From Betaproteobacteria bacterium HGW-Betaproteobacteria-9 (lineage in GTDB: Bacteria; Pseudomonadota; Gammaproteobacteria; Burkholderiales; Burkholderiaceae_C), in the NCBI GenBank assembly GCA_002842215.1, contig PHCC01000006.1, positions 1 through 64,000 of the forward strand: a stretch of DNA of 64,000 nt, read 5' to 3'. The position numbers and the translations under genes were made by a program. Every line of letters begins with the position of its first letter. Position 1 is the first letter of the stretch. The notes beneath the pieces are model-generated. The model did no database searches. It was not told where the DNA came from and was given only the letters and a program-made list of their open reading frames with translations. Below are positions 1 to 7,825 of this stretch, piece after piece.

Positions 1-355
1 AGATGGCTCAGGGAGGGTTCTACCCGATCGGCCATGGCGTGAGTTGATCCACACGACTTGCCCAAAGCAATCGCTGCAAGGCCACATGGAACTTCTAAGG
101 ACGCTTCAAGGTTGTCTAAGGACGCTTCAAGGTTGGTCTCAGACATTCGAACTCGACGCCTGAACATTCGCGAGTATCTCAACCGGAACTTCGCCGTTCA
201 AAACGTCAAAGCAATCGCTCAGTGCGAATTTCAGTTCATCGTGGACGGCATTTCAACGTGGTCGTGGACGAGTGGGGTAGCGCGCAGGTGATTTTTGACC
301 GAGCTAGGCTGGCCGCCTTTTGCGGTTCCAGCCAATGCGAACAAATAGAGTCACC
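1..355. other. left-edge sequence with no recognisable gene
   Basis: No convincing gene is visible here. A short open frame beginning at base 3 ends at a stop at 45-47 and could be the tail of a gene entering from the left, but it is too short to identify. Open frames at 58-291 and 222-404 overlap each other in different frames and have no recognisable domain. The stretch contains a 21-bp tandem duplication and runs into the istA remnant, so it is best read as debris of mobile-element activity. Confidence 0.4.
94..135 (+). repeat. two tandem 21-bp direct repeats
   Basis: The 21-base unit TCTAAGGACGCTTCAAGGTTG occurs twice, head to tail and without mismatch, at 94-114 and 115-135. The unit is a multiple of three, so it also repeats in the overlapping open frame. 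It lies upstream of the istA remnant. It may be an internal repeat of the insertion-sequence end or a replication-slippage product; the sequence does not decide this. Confidence 0.8.
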
Positions 356-720
356 ATGCGCCGTATCCGAGAGGCATTGCGCCTGCACCTGCGGGCAGGG
401 TTGAGCTACAGCGAGATGGGCCGCGCGTTCAAAATATCCTAGAGCTTGGTCGGCAAGTACGTCTCACTGGCCAAGGTCGATGGCGCCGATTGCGCCGTAG
501 CTGAAGGCCTTGATGACGCTGAACTGGAGTCGCGTCTGTACCGTCCTGCGGTGCCACGGGCGAGCCACCAACTGGCCTTCAACTTCGGTCTGATCCACCA
601 GGAACTCAAGCGAACCGGCGTCACGCTGATGCTGCTGTGGGAGGAGTACGCCACAGGCAACGCACTGGCTTTCAAGTACACCAGCTTTTGCATCAAGTAC
701 CGCGAGAATGATTTCGAGTG
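356..720 (+). pseudogene. degenerate IS21-family transposase (istA) N-terminal fragment
   Basis: The frame starting MRRIREALRLHLRAGLSYSE resembles the N-terminal helix-turn-helix of IS21-type IstA transposases. It continues with LDDAELESRLYRP and HQELKRTGVTLMLLWEEY, both typical of IstA. An in-frame TAG at 440-442 interrupts it after 28 codons. Similarity stops near codon 120 after FCIKYREN, before the DDE catalytic domain, and no istB partner follows. The remnant cannot transpose. It lies directly upstream of the amide operon leader and may mark how that operon arrived. The family assignment is by motif recognition. Confidence 0.7.
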
Positions 721-960
721 TATGGACGTTCGTTTTTTAGTGGCCACACCTTGCAGAGCACGGGCGTTGCCGCAGCCTATGAGGTCCTCTCAGGAAACCT
801 GAGCCCGTCAGAAGTAGATGCTGCTGCTCACTCGAAAATTTCGCTCTGGAAATATCACAGGAGGTACATCTTTGTCTAGATAGTGCATGTCCTATGGTGG
901 CCTGAACTTCTAAATAGGAAGATTTCGCTCGATAAGAAGTTGTCACGCAATATTCAACGC
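721..960 (+). other. region between istA remnant and amide-operon leader
   Basis: An open frame of 47 codons (736-879, from GHTLQSTGVAAAYEVLSG onward) has no start codon and no family I recognise; it could be another broken gene. The promoter of the amide operon should lie between about 870 and 955, because the antiterminator leader begins at 962. Weak -10-like hexamers occur near 911 and 948, but no good -35 partner is visible. Confidence 0.3.
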
Positions 961-961
961 C

Positions 962-1036
962 GACTGCCAGTGCTGCCAGTCAGGTGTTGGGCAATAAAGC
1001 CCGAACCGGTTTGAAACCCGGTTCGGGCTTTTTTTT
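962..1036 (+). promoter_or_regulatory. candidate ANTAR (AmiR) antiterminator leader RNA
   Basis: Two hairpins precede a terminator. P1 (962-981) has a seven-position stem with one C-C mismatch and a hexaloop AGUGCU at 969-974, with A in loop position 1 and G in position 4, the known ANTAR signature. P2 (987-1004) has a six-pair stem (one wobble) and a hexaloop AAUAAA, with A1 but A rather than G at position 4. The 3' arm of P2 (999-1004) is also part of the 5' arm of the terminator at 996-1009, so P2 and the terminator exclude each other. An ANTAR protein, AmiR, is encoded at the end of the same gene block. The inferred role is amide-induced antitermination of the transport/amidase operon. 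Confidence 0.75.
996..1036 (+). terminator. intrinsic terminator in the amide-operon leader
   Basis: A perfect 14-bp inverted repeat (996-1009 and 1018-1031) with an 8-nt loop is followed by a run of T residues up to 1036. It lies about 160 nt upstream of the first operon gene and has no intact gene directly before it, which fits a regulated leader terminator better than a gene-end terminator. Confidence 0.9.
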
Positions 1037-1197
1037 GTTCTGCTCGTTCGTATGGTTTCCGGACAGGCCAATGCCTGCATCCGTTAGCGGAGCCCTGCGC
1101 GTGTCTGGCACGAAGGCGTGAATGTGACTGGCTGCTTGTCGGCCACCTCGGGGTGGCAAGTTCTCAATCCGTAACACCACCGCAAGGAGACAAGACC

Positions 1198-2382
1198 ATG
1201 AGTGAGATGAATCGTCGCGACATCGTGAAGACCGGGGGGTCAATGCTGATTCTGAGCGCAGCTGGAGGGTTGCCTTCCATTGCCTCTGCGCAAGATGCTG
1301 TGAAGCTCGGTCTGCTGCATTCGCTGTCGGGCACGATTGCGATTGCCGAAGCGTCGCTGGTCGACGCAGAGAAGATGGCCATCGACGAAATCAACGCCGC
1401 CGGTGGTGTGTTGGGCCGCAAGATTGAAGTCGTGGTCGAAGACGGTGCGAGCGAGAACGCAGTGTTCGCAGAGAAGGCTCGCAAACTGCTCGAGCGCGAC
1501 AAGGTTGCGGCCATCATCGGCTGCTACACCTCAGCTTCGCGCAAAGCCATTCTTCCAGCGCTTGGCCGCGCCAAGGGATTGCTCTACTACCCGACCTACT
1601 ACGAGGGTCAGGAACAGGACAAGCAGGTCTTCTATCCATCGCAGGAAGCCACCCAGTCCGTGATAGCCGCGGTCGAGTGGATGGCGCGTGAAAAAGGCAA
1701 GAGCTTCTTCCTGGTGGGTTCGGACTACATCTACCCACGCACCTGCAACAAGATTGCGAAGCCCACCATCACCAAGGCCGGCGGCAAGGTACTGGGCGAG
1801 GAGTACGCGCCCCTGGGGCATACCGAGTTCTCGTCCATCATCAACAAAATCAAGGCGGCCAAGCCGGACTGCATCTACAGCACGGTGGTGGGAGGTTCCA
1901 ATGTTGCCTTCTACAAGCAGCTGCGGGCCGCCGGCCTCGACGGTTCCAAGCTTACGCTGCTCTCCACCGTGGTGTCAGAGAACGAAGTGGAAGGCATCGG
2001 CAAGGACAACGCCGTCGGCTACTACGCCTGCATGGGCTACTTCCAGAGCATCAAGTCGCCGACAAACGAAAAGTTCGTGAAAGCCTTCAAGGCCAAGTAC
2101 GGCCAAGACCGCGTCATCGGGGACCCGATGCAGGTGGCCTACAACAGCGTGTACCTCTGGAAGATGGCGGTGGAGAAGGCCAAGTCCTTCGACGTGGACA
2201 AGGTCATTGCTGCGTCCGGTGGTATTGAGCTGGATGCTCCCGAGGGCATGGTTCGCATGCACGCCACCAACCACCACGTGTGGAAGAAGGTACGCGTCGG
2301 CCGAGCCCGCGCCGATGGTCAGTTCGACATCGTGTGGGAAACGCCGTCCCTGGTTGAGCCAAACCCATTCCCCAAGATTTGA
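1198..2382 (+). CDS. amide/urea-type ABC transporter substrate-binding protein (UrtA/FmdD-like)
   Basis: This is the periplasmic binding protein of an ABC importer of the branched-chain amino acid/urea type, 394 residues. The ATG at 1198 is preceded by AAGGAG; a longer frame from 1153 lacks such a site. The N-terminus has a Tat-like RRDIVK followed by a hydrophobic stretch and a probable cleavage site after ASA (residue 31). The type I periplasmic-binding fold is visible from VKLGLLHSLSGT to the C-terminus. It is clearly paralogous to the AmiC-like sensor at 9638, sharing GCY-x-S-x-SRKA and GSDYIYP. The amidase downstream suggests short-chain amides as ligand; urea is the alternative. Confidence 0.88.
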   Translation: MSEMNRRDIVKTGGSMLILSAAGGLPSIASAQDAVKLGLLHSLSGTIAIAEASLVDAEKMAIDEINAAGGVLGRKIEVVVEDGASENAVFAEKARKLLERDKVAAIIGCYTSASRKAILPALGRAKGLLYYPTYYEGQEQDKQVFYPSQEATQSVIAAVEWMAREKGKSFFLVGSDYIYPRTCNKIAKPTITKAGGKVLGEEYAPLGHTEFSSIINKIKAAKPDCIYSTVVGGSNVAFYKQLRAAGLDGSKLTLLSTVVSENEVEGIGKDNAVGYYACMGYFQSIKSPTNEKFVKAFKAKYGQDRVIGDPMQVAYNSVYLWKMAVEKAKSFDVDKVIAASGGIELDAPEGMVRMHATNHHVWKKVRVGRARADGQFDIVWETPSLVEPNPFPKI

Positions 2383-2456
2383 AATCTCGGGAGTAGAAGG
2401 CCGGCTGGTCACCTGTGTGGGTGACCGGTCGATTCCAACAATTCAGGAGTCGCTCA

Positions 2457-3359
2457 ATGGGTTTCGACATTGCGATGATGCAGGTGTTCAACGGCGTGAG
2501 CCTGTTCAGCATCCTGTTGCTGATGTCCATCGGCTTGGCCATCGTTTTCGGACTGATGGGGGTCATCAACATGGCCCACGGTGAACTGATGGCGCTGGGC
2601 GCTTACATGACCTATGTTGCAGCGCGGGGCTTCGAGCGCTGGGCGCCGGAGTGGATGGGCATCTACCTGTTCGTGGCCATTCCGTTCGCGTTCGGCGTGA
2701 CCTTCGTGTTCGGCTACTTGCTGGAGCGCGGCTTCATCCGCTTCTTCTACAACCGCCCGTTGGATACGCTTCTTGCCACATGGGGTCTGAGCCTCATCCT
2801 GCAGCAAACCTACCGCACAGTTTTCGGCGCGCAAGAGGTGAGCGTTCCGCTTCCGATGTGGCTCGCCGGGGCCTGGGAGCCGACCGAGGGTATCCAACTG
2901 CCCATCAATCGCATTTTCATCGTCGGCCTGACGGTGGCTGTAGCCGTGGGCGTTTACTTGCTGCTCTACCGCACGCGCTGGGGTTTGAAAGTTCGTGCGG
3001 TGACGCAAAACCGGGCGATTGCTGGAGCTGTGGGCATCGACACGCAACGCGTTGACGCACTGACCTTCGCGCTGGGCGCAGGTTTGGCAGGCATCGCCGG
3101 ATGTGTGTTCACCATGATCGGCTCGACCAATCCGGGCACTGGCCAGCTCTACATCGTCGACTCCTTCATCGTCGTCGTTTTTGGCGGCGTACAGAGTCTT
3201 GTTGGCACTGTGCTCTCGGCGCTGTTTATCGCGCAGGGCCAAACCTGGCTGGAGTACCTCTTGAGTGGGTCCATGGCCAAGGCCACCATCCTGCTGCTGG
3301 TCATTCTTGTTCTTTACTTCCGCCCCAACGGACTGTTCGCAGTGCGTTCCAGGAGCTAG
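2457..3359 (+). CDS. ABC transporter permease, LivH/UrtB type
   Basis: Inner-membrane permease of 300 residues with about eight hydrophobic segments. The motif INMAHGELMALGAY near residue 35 is characteristic of LivH/UrtB permeases. The ATG at 2457 has AGGAG at 2444-2448. A GTG 42 bases upstream would add a non-hydrophobic tail and is less likely. The gene follows the binding-protein gene and ends two bases before the start of the next permease gene. It is shorter than the UrtB forms that carry an N-terminal extension. Confidence 0.9.
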   Translation: MGFDIAMMQVFNGVSLFSILLLMSIGLAIVFGLMGVINMAHGELMALGAYMTYVAARGFERWAPEWMGIYLFVAIPFAFGVTFVFGYLLERGFIRFFYNRPLDTLLATWGLSLILQQTYRTVFGAQEVSVPLPMWLAGAWEPTEGIQLPINRIFIVGLTVAVAVGVYLLLYRTRWGLKVRAVTQNRAIAGAVGIDTQRVDALTFALGAGLAGIAGCVFTMIGSTNPGTGQLYIVDSFIVVVFGGVQSLVGTVLSALFIAQGQTWLEYLLSGSMAKATILLLVILVLYFRPNGLFAVRSRS

Positions 3360-3361
3360 CC

Positions 3362-4411
3362 ATGTCATCCCAAAATCACCGAATTGGCTTTGCCAGTGTT
3401 ATCGCGCTGATTGCCCTTCTGGCCATTGCCTTTCCACTGCTGCTAGACCCGTTTCGCCTCAACCTCATCGGCAAGTACCTTGCCCTGGCATTCGTTGCGA
3501 TCGGCATCGTGCTCACCTGGGGTTACGGCGGCATCCTCAGCCTGGGGCAAGGCGTATTTTTCGGGGTGGGTGGCTACCTGATGGCAATGTTCCTCAAGCT
3601 GGAAGCCTCGGCGCCCGAGCTGCCCGACTTCATGGTCTGGAGCAGCGTGGAGACACTCCCCATCTGGTGGACACCGTTCCGCTCACTCGGCTGGACGGTG
3701 CTGGGAATCTTCATCTTGCCGGCGGTCGTTGCTTACCTGTTTTCATACGCCATCTTCCGCCGCCGCGTCAGTGGGGTGTACTTCGCTATCGTCACGCTTT
3801 CGCTGGCGCTCACCCTTACGGTGGTGGTGGTCGGACAGCAGGGGGACACCGGCGGCGCCAATGGCATCACCGACTTTCGCACGGTACTCGGTATGGACAT
3901 CCTGAGCGACGAGTCGCTGCGGGTGCTGTATTTCATTGAGGTCGCCTTCCTGGCTGTAGCGATGTTCCTCGCACTGGCGCTTGTGCGTACGCGATTCGGC
4001 AAGATTCTGATTGCTATCCGCGACCGCGAGGACAGGGTGCGGTTCAGCGGCTACGACACCGCGCATATGAAGGCCTTCGTGTTCGCATGTGGCGCTGTGC
4101 TGGCCTCAGTGGGCGGCGCCTTCTTCACGCTGCAGGTTGGACTCATCTCGCCGAGCGTCATCGGCGTAGTGGCCTCCGTCGAAATGGTGATTTACGCCGC
4201 CGTTGGCGGGCGGTTGTCCATTCCGGGGGCCGTGGTTGGAGCGCTGCTCATCGGCTTTCTCAAGTCATATTTGTCGGAGACCTTTCCTGAGGCCTGGCTG
4301 TACTTCCTTGGCGCCGTCTTCATCCTTGTGGTGTGGGTCATGCCCAACGGTTTGGCTGGACTGAAAGACCAATGGCAATCACGCCGCAGCAGCGCGAGGA
4401 GCGTGGGATGA
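3362..4411 (+). CDS. ABC transporter permease, LivM/UrtC type
   Basis: Second inner-membrane permease, 349 residues. It has the family motif WGYGGILSLGQGVFFGVGGY around residues 50-70 and the cytoplasmic coupling region RTRFGKILIAIRDREDRVRF used to contact the ATPase. The ATG at 3362 lies after CCAGGAG; the much longer frame upstream is the overlap with the preceding permease gene. Its stop overlaps the start of the ATPase gene, so translation is probably coupled. Confidence 0.9.
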   Translation: MSSQNHRIGFASVIALIALLAIAFPLLLDPFRLNLIGKYLALAFVAIGIVLTWGYGGILSLGQGVFFGVGGYLMAMFLKLEASAPELPDFMVWSSVETLPIWWTPFRSLGWTVLGIFILPAVVAYLFSYAIFRRRVSGVYFAIVTLSLALTLTVVVVGQQGDTGGANGITDFRTVLGMDILSDESLRVLYFIEVAFLAVAMFLALALVRTRFGKILIAIRDREDRVRFSGYDTAHMKAFVFACGAVLASVGGAFFTLQVGLISPSVIGVVASVEMVIYAAVGGRLSIPGAVVGALLIGFLKSYLSETFPEAWLYFLGAVFILVVWVMPNGLAGLKDQWQSRRSSARSVG

Positions 4412-5208
4412 GCGCCCACCTTGCCATGTCTGTCCCTTCCAACTCCCTGTCTTCCATGACCCCTTCAAAAACCCGCGACAAATTGCTGCAGGTCGAGAAC
4501 CTGACAGTGTCATTTGACGGTTTCAAGGCTGTCAACGACCTGAGCCTTACCGTGGAGCGCAATGAGCTGCGCGTCATCATTGGCCCCAACGGCGCCGGCA
4601 AGACGACGCTGCTCGACATGATTTGCGGCAAGACGCGTCCCACCGCCGGTCGCGTGCTGTTCGAGGGGCGTGACCTCACCCGCATGAGCGAGCACCAAAT
4701 CGTTCGCGCTGGCGTCGGCCGAAAGTTCCAGACCCCGTCGGTCTACGAAGACCTTACCGTTTTCGAGAACCTGGAGATTTCGCTGCCACGCATGCACGGA
4801 CTCTTCCAGTCCCTGATGTTCCGGCGAAGCAGCGCCATTGTTGCGCGCATCCAGGCCATGGCTGAGCAAATCTTCCTGATCGAACGTCTCGGTCATCGCG
4901 CCGGTCAGCTCAGTCACGGGCAGAAGCAGTGGTTGGAAATCGGCATGTTGCTGATGCAGGAGCCCACGCTGCTGCTACTCGATGAACCGGTGGCAGGCAT
5001 GAGTCCGCGCGAGCGCGAGCAGACGGGTGACCTGCTGAGCCGTATCGCCAAGGGTCGTTCGGTGGTGGTGATTGAGCACGACATGGACTTCGTCAAGCGC
5101 ATCGCCCACCGCGTCACGGTGCTGCACCAAGGCAAGCTGCTGAGCGAGGGCAGCGCCGCACAGGTTCAGGACGACCCCCGCGTCATTGATGTTTATCTCG
5201 GCCACTGA
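4408..5208 (+). CDS. ABC transporter ATPase, LivG/UrtD type
   Basis: Cytoplasmic nucleotide-binding subunit, 266 residues from the ATG at 4408, which overlaps the permease stop as ATGA. Walker A is GPNGAGKTT near residue 62, the signature is LSHGQKQWLEIG, and Walker B is LLLLDEPVAGMSP followed by IEHDMDFV. LSHGQ instead of LSGGQ and the KQWLEIG tail are normal for UrtD-type proteins. The N-terminal 25 residues (S/T-rich) are longer than usual, so an internal start at 4456 is possible. Confidence 0.9.
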   Translation: MSAHLAMSVPSNSLSSMTPSKTRDKLLQVENLTVSFDGFKAVNDLSLTVERNELRVIIGPNGAGKTTLLDMICGKTRPTAGRVLFEGRDLTRMSEHQIVRAGVGRKFQTPSVYEDLTVFENLEISLPRMHGLFQSLMFRRSSAIVARIQAMAEQIFLIERLGHRAGQLSHGQKQWLEIGMLLMQEPTLLLLDEPVAGMSPREREQTGDLLSRIAKGRSVVVIEHDMDFVKRIAHRVTVLHQGKLLSEGSAAQVQDDPRVIDVYLGH

Positions 5209-5219
5209 GGAGGTACTCC

Positions 5220-5909
5220 ATGTTCGACATCTCCCGACTGAACGTCTGCTACGGCGAATCGCACGTCATTCACGACATCTCGTTCCAGGTGCAACCAGGC
5301 GAGTCGGTGGCCATCATGGGTCGCAACGGCATGGGCAAGACAACCTTGCTCAAGTCCCTCATCGGTTTGCTGCCCACACGTTCGGGTGACATCCAGTTGA
5401 ACGGCCGCGCTATCAACGGGCTGCCTAGCCACCGCCGCGTGCAGCAAGGGTTGGCATTCGTGCCCCAGGGCCGCATGGTGTTTCCCTTCCTCACGGTGGA
5501 GCAAAACATCTTGTCTGGCGCTGAGCATTCGGGCCATCGCGAGGTGCCCGACTACATCCACCGTTTCTTCCCGGTGCTCAAGGAAATGAAGCATCGCAAG
5601 GCCGGCAACCTCTCGGGTGGGCAACAGCAGATGCTGGCCATCGCGCGTGCCCTGATTTCGGAGCCCAAAGTGCTGATTCTTGATGAGCCCACCGAAGGTA
5701 TTCAGCCTTCAATCATCAAGGAGCTGGCCCAGACCCTCAACGTGCTTCGGCAGGAACGCGGCTTTGCCGTCGTGGTGTCGGAGCAGGTTCTCAGTTTTGC
5801 CCTCGACCTCGCTGACCGGTTCCTGGTCATTGACCGTGGGCGCATCGTGCACGAAGAACCCCGTGCCAATCTCAATCAGGAAAAGGTCAAGTCCTTCCTG
5901 ACAGTCTGA
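5220..5909 (+). CDS. ABC transporter ATPase, LivF/UrtE type
   Basis: Second nucleotide-binding subunit of the importer, 229 residues. Walker A GRNGMGKTTLLKSLIG is near residue 38, the signature LSGGQQQMLAIARAL is in the middle, and Walker B LILDEPTEGIQPSII follows. The GIQPSII continuation is typical of UrtE. GAGGTACTCC upstream of the ATG serves as the ribosome binding site. It completes a five-subunit importer. Confidence 0.92.
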   Translation: MFDISRLNVCYGESHVIHDISFQVQPGESVAIMGRNGMGKTTLLKSLIGLLPTRSGDIQLNGRAINGLPSHRRVQQGLAFVPQGRMVFPFLTVEQNILSGAEHSGHREVPDYIHRFFPVLKEMKHRKAGNLSGGQQQMLAIARALISEPKVLILDEPTEGIQPSIIKELAQTLNVLRQERGFAVVVSEQVLSFALDLADRFLVIDRGRIVHEEPRANLNQEKVKSFLTV

Positions 5910-5932
5910 CGTAAACCCCCAAGGAGACCCTC

Positions 5933-6970
5933 ATGCGACATGGTGACATTTCCAGCAGCAACGATTGCGTCGGCGTGGCCGTCGTCAACTACAAGATGCC
6001 CAGCCTGCACACCAAGGCAGAAGTGCTGGCCAACGCCCGAAAGATTGGCGACATGCTGGTGGGCATGAAGAAAGGCTTGCCAGGCATGGACCTCGTGATA
6101 TTTCCCGAGTACTCCACGCATGGAATCATGTACGACTCAAAGGAGATGTACGAGACCGCTTCCTCTATTCCGGGGGACGAGACGGAAATATTTGCCGACG
6201 CCTGCCGCCGTGCCAACGTTTGGGGTGTGTTCTCACTCACCGGCGAGCGTCACGAAGAACACCCCAACAAGGCACCCTACAACACGCTCATCTTGATGAA
6301 CAACAAGGGCGAGATTGTTCAGAAGTACAGAAAAATCATGCCGTGGGTCCCCATTGAGGGCTGGTACCCGGGCGACTGCACCTACGTGAGCGAAGGCCCT
6401 AAGGGTATGAAGATGAGCCTCATCATCTGCGATGACGGCAATTACCCCGAAATCTGGCGCGACTGCGCGATGCGAGGTGCCGAACTCATTATCCGCTGCC
6501 AAGGCTACATGTACCCGGCCAAGGAGCAGCAAATCATGGTCGCCAAGTCCATGGCCTTCATGAACAACTCGTATGTGGCTGTGGCCAACGCGACGGGCTT
6601 TGACGGCGTGTATTCCTATTTCGGCCACTCCGCCGTGATTGGCTTTGACGGTCGCACGTTGGGCGAATGCGGCGAAGAGGAAATGGGCATTCAGTACGCC
6701 GAGCTGTCCAAGAGCCTTATTCGTGACGCTCGAAAGAACGGGCAGTCTCAGAACCACCTGTTCAAGCTGGTGCACCGTGGCTACACCGGCCTCATCAATT
6801 CCGGCGATGGAGACAAGGGCGTGGCAGCCTGCCCTTACAACTTCTACGCCAACTGGGTCAACGACCCGGAGGCCACGCGCGAGATGGTGGAGTCCTTCAC
6901 ACGCACCACCGTAGGCACCGCCGAATGCCCGATGGACGGCATTCCAAACGAAGAGACGAAACACCGCTGA
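5933..6970 (+). CDS. amiE: aliphatic amidase (acylamide amidohydrolase)
   Basis: Hydrolyses short aliphatic amides to the carboxylic acid and ammonia. The 345-residue protein matches Pseudomonas aeruginosa AmiE almost end to end as I recall it, beginning [11 protein letters not shown]. The nitrilase-superfamily triad is present at the AmiE positions: Glu59 (FPEYS), Lys134 (YRKIMPW) and Cys166 ([10 protein letters not shown]). AAGGAG lies upstream of the ATG. Its place directly after the ABC transporter genes indicates that the imported amide is hydrolysed by this enzyme. Confidence 0.97.
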   Translation: MRHGDISSSNDCVGVAVVNYKMPSLHTKAEVLANARKIGDMLVGMKKGLPGMDLVIFPEYSTHGIMYDSKEMYETASSIPGDETEIFADACRRANVWGVFSLTGERHEEHPNKAPYNTLILMNNKGEIVQKYRKIMPWVPIEGWYPGDCTYVSEGPKGMKMSLIICDDGNYPEIWRDCAMRGAELIIRCQGYMYPAKEQQIMVAKSMAFMNNSYVAVANATGFDGVYSYFGHSAVIGFDGRTLGECGEEEMGIQYAELSKSLIRDARKNGQSQNHLFKLVHRGYTGLINSGDGDKGVAACPYNFYANWVNDPEATREMVESFTRTTVGTAECPMDGIPNEETKHR

Positions 6971-7018
6971 GTTCGTCACCAAAGCCGCGTCTTGTTCCGC
7001 ACCTGAGGGCCTCCTTCC

Positions 7019-7825
7019 ATGCAGTCACCTCTGCACGATCATCTCATTCAATCCGAGCCCTTCTACCAGCCCTCGGGGCAGGAAGTGGAGTGCTATGAGC
7101 GGGCATACCGGCATCGTATGCCGCTGATGCTCAAAGGGCCTACGGGTTGCGGCAAGACGCGCTTTGTCGAATACATGGCCTGGAAGCTCCAGCGCCCGCT
7201 GGTCACGCTTGCCTGCAACGAGGACATGACCGCCTCTGACCTGGTTGGGCGCTACCTGCTCGACGCACAGGGCACAGCCTGGCACGACGGGCCGCTGACC
7301 CTCGCGGTGCGCTACGGCGGAATCTGCTATCTCGACGAGGTGGTAGAAGCGCGCCAGGACACCACGGTGGTCATTCACCCGCTCACCGATGCGCGACGCA
7401 TCCTGCCATTGGACAAAAAGGGGGAGGTCATCCACGCCCACCCGGATTTTCAGCTGGTGGTTTCCTACAACCCTGGCTACCAGAGTAGCGCAAAGGATAT
7501 GAAGGCCTCCACCAGGCAGCGGTTCGCGGCCCTGGAGTTTGACTACCCCGATACTGATACCGAGGTCGCTATCGTCGCCCAAGAGGCGGGTATCGATGCT
7601 GTGCTGGCGCGGCAGCTGGTCACCGTTGCACAGTGCACCCGCGCTCTCAAGCAGCGCGGCCTGGACGAAGGTGCGTCCACTCGGGTTCTCATCTATGCCG
7701 GCATACTGGTGCGCGACGGGCTCACTCCCGCACAAAGCTGCGAGATGACCCTGGTGCGTGCACTCACGGACGACCCTGACATGGCCAAAGCGATCCGCGA
7801 TTTCGTGCAGGCGCAGTTCGGATGA
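7019..7825 (+). CDS. MoxR/NorQ/CbbQ-type AAA+ ATPase
   Basis: AAA+ ATPase of 268 residues. Walker A GPTGCGKTRF lies at about residues 39-48, Walker B ICYLDEVVEA at about 101-110, and the sensor segment VVSYNPGYQS follows. Known NorQ/CbbQ proteins act with a von Willebrand factor A partner (NorD/CbbO) to remodel or metallate a target enzyme, and that partner is encoded immediately downstream with a 4-base overlap. In Pseudomonas the gene after amiE is amiB, a different AAA ATPase, so this pair occupies the equivalent slot. The target protein is unknown; AmiE or the transporter are the obvious candidates. Confidence 0.88.
   Translation: MQSPLHDHLIQSEPFYQPSGQEVECYERAYRHRMPLMLKGPTGCGKTRFVEYMAWKLQRPLVTLACNEDMTASDLVGRYLLDAQGTAWHDGPLTLAVRYGGICYLDEVVEARQDTTVVIHPLTDARRILPLDKKGEVIHAHPDFQLVVSYNPGYQSSAKDMKASTRQRFAALEFDYPDTDTEVAIVAQEAGIDAVLARQLVTVAQCTRALKQRGLDEGASTRVLIYAGILVRDGLTPAQSCEMTLVRALTDDPDMAKAIRDFVQAQFG

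Noticed and set aside
736..879. possible tyrosine-recombinase C-terminal fragment
   Set aside because: GHTLQSTGVA loosely recalls the H-x-x-R box of integrases, but the arginine is absent and no catalytic tyrosine region is convincing.
1105..1122. sigma-54-like promoter (TGGCAC) upstream of the amide operon
   Set aside because: The -24-like TGGCACGA is present but the -12 element is CGTGA rather than TTGCA, and the site lies downstream of the terminator, which would bypass the leader.
1062..1157. further hairpins (around CAATG and CTCGGG loops) as ANTAR P1/P2
   Set aside because: Their loops lack the A1/G4 pattern and no terminator follows them.
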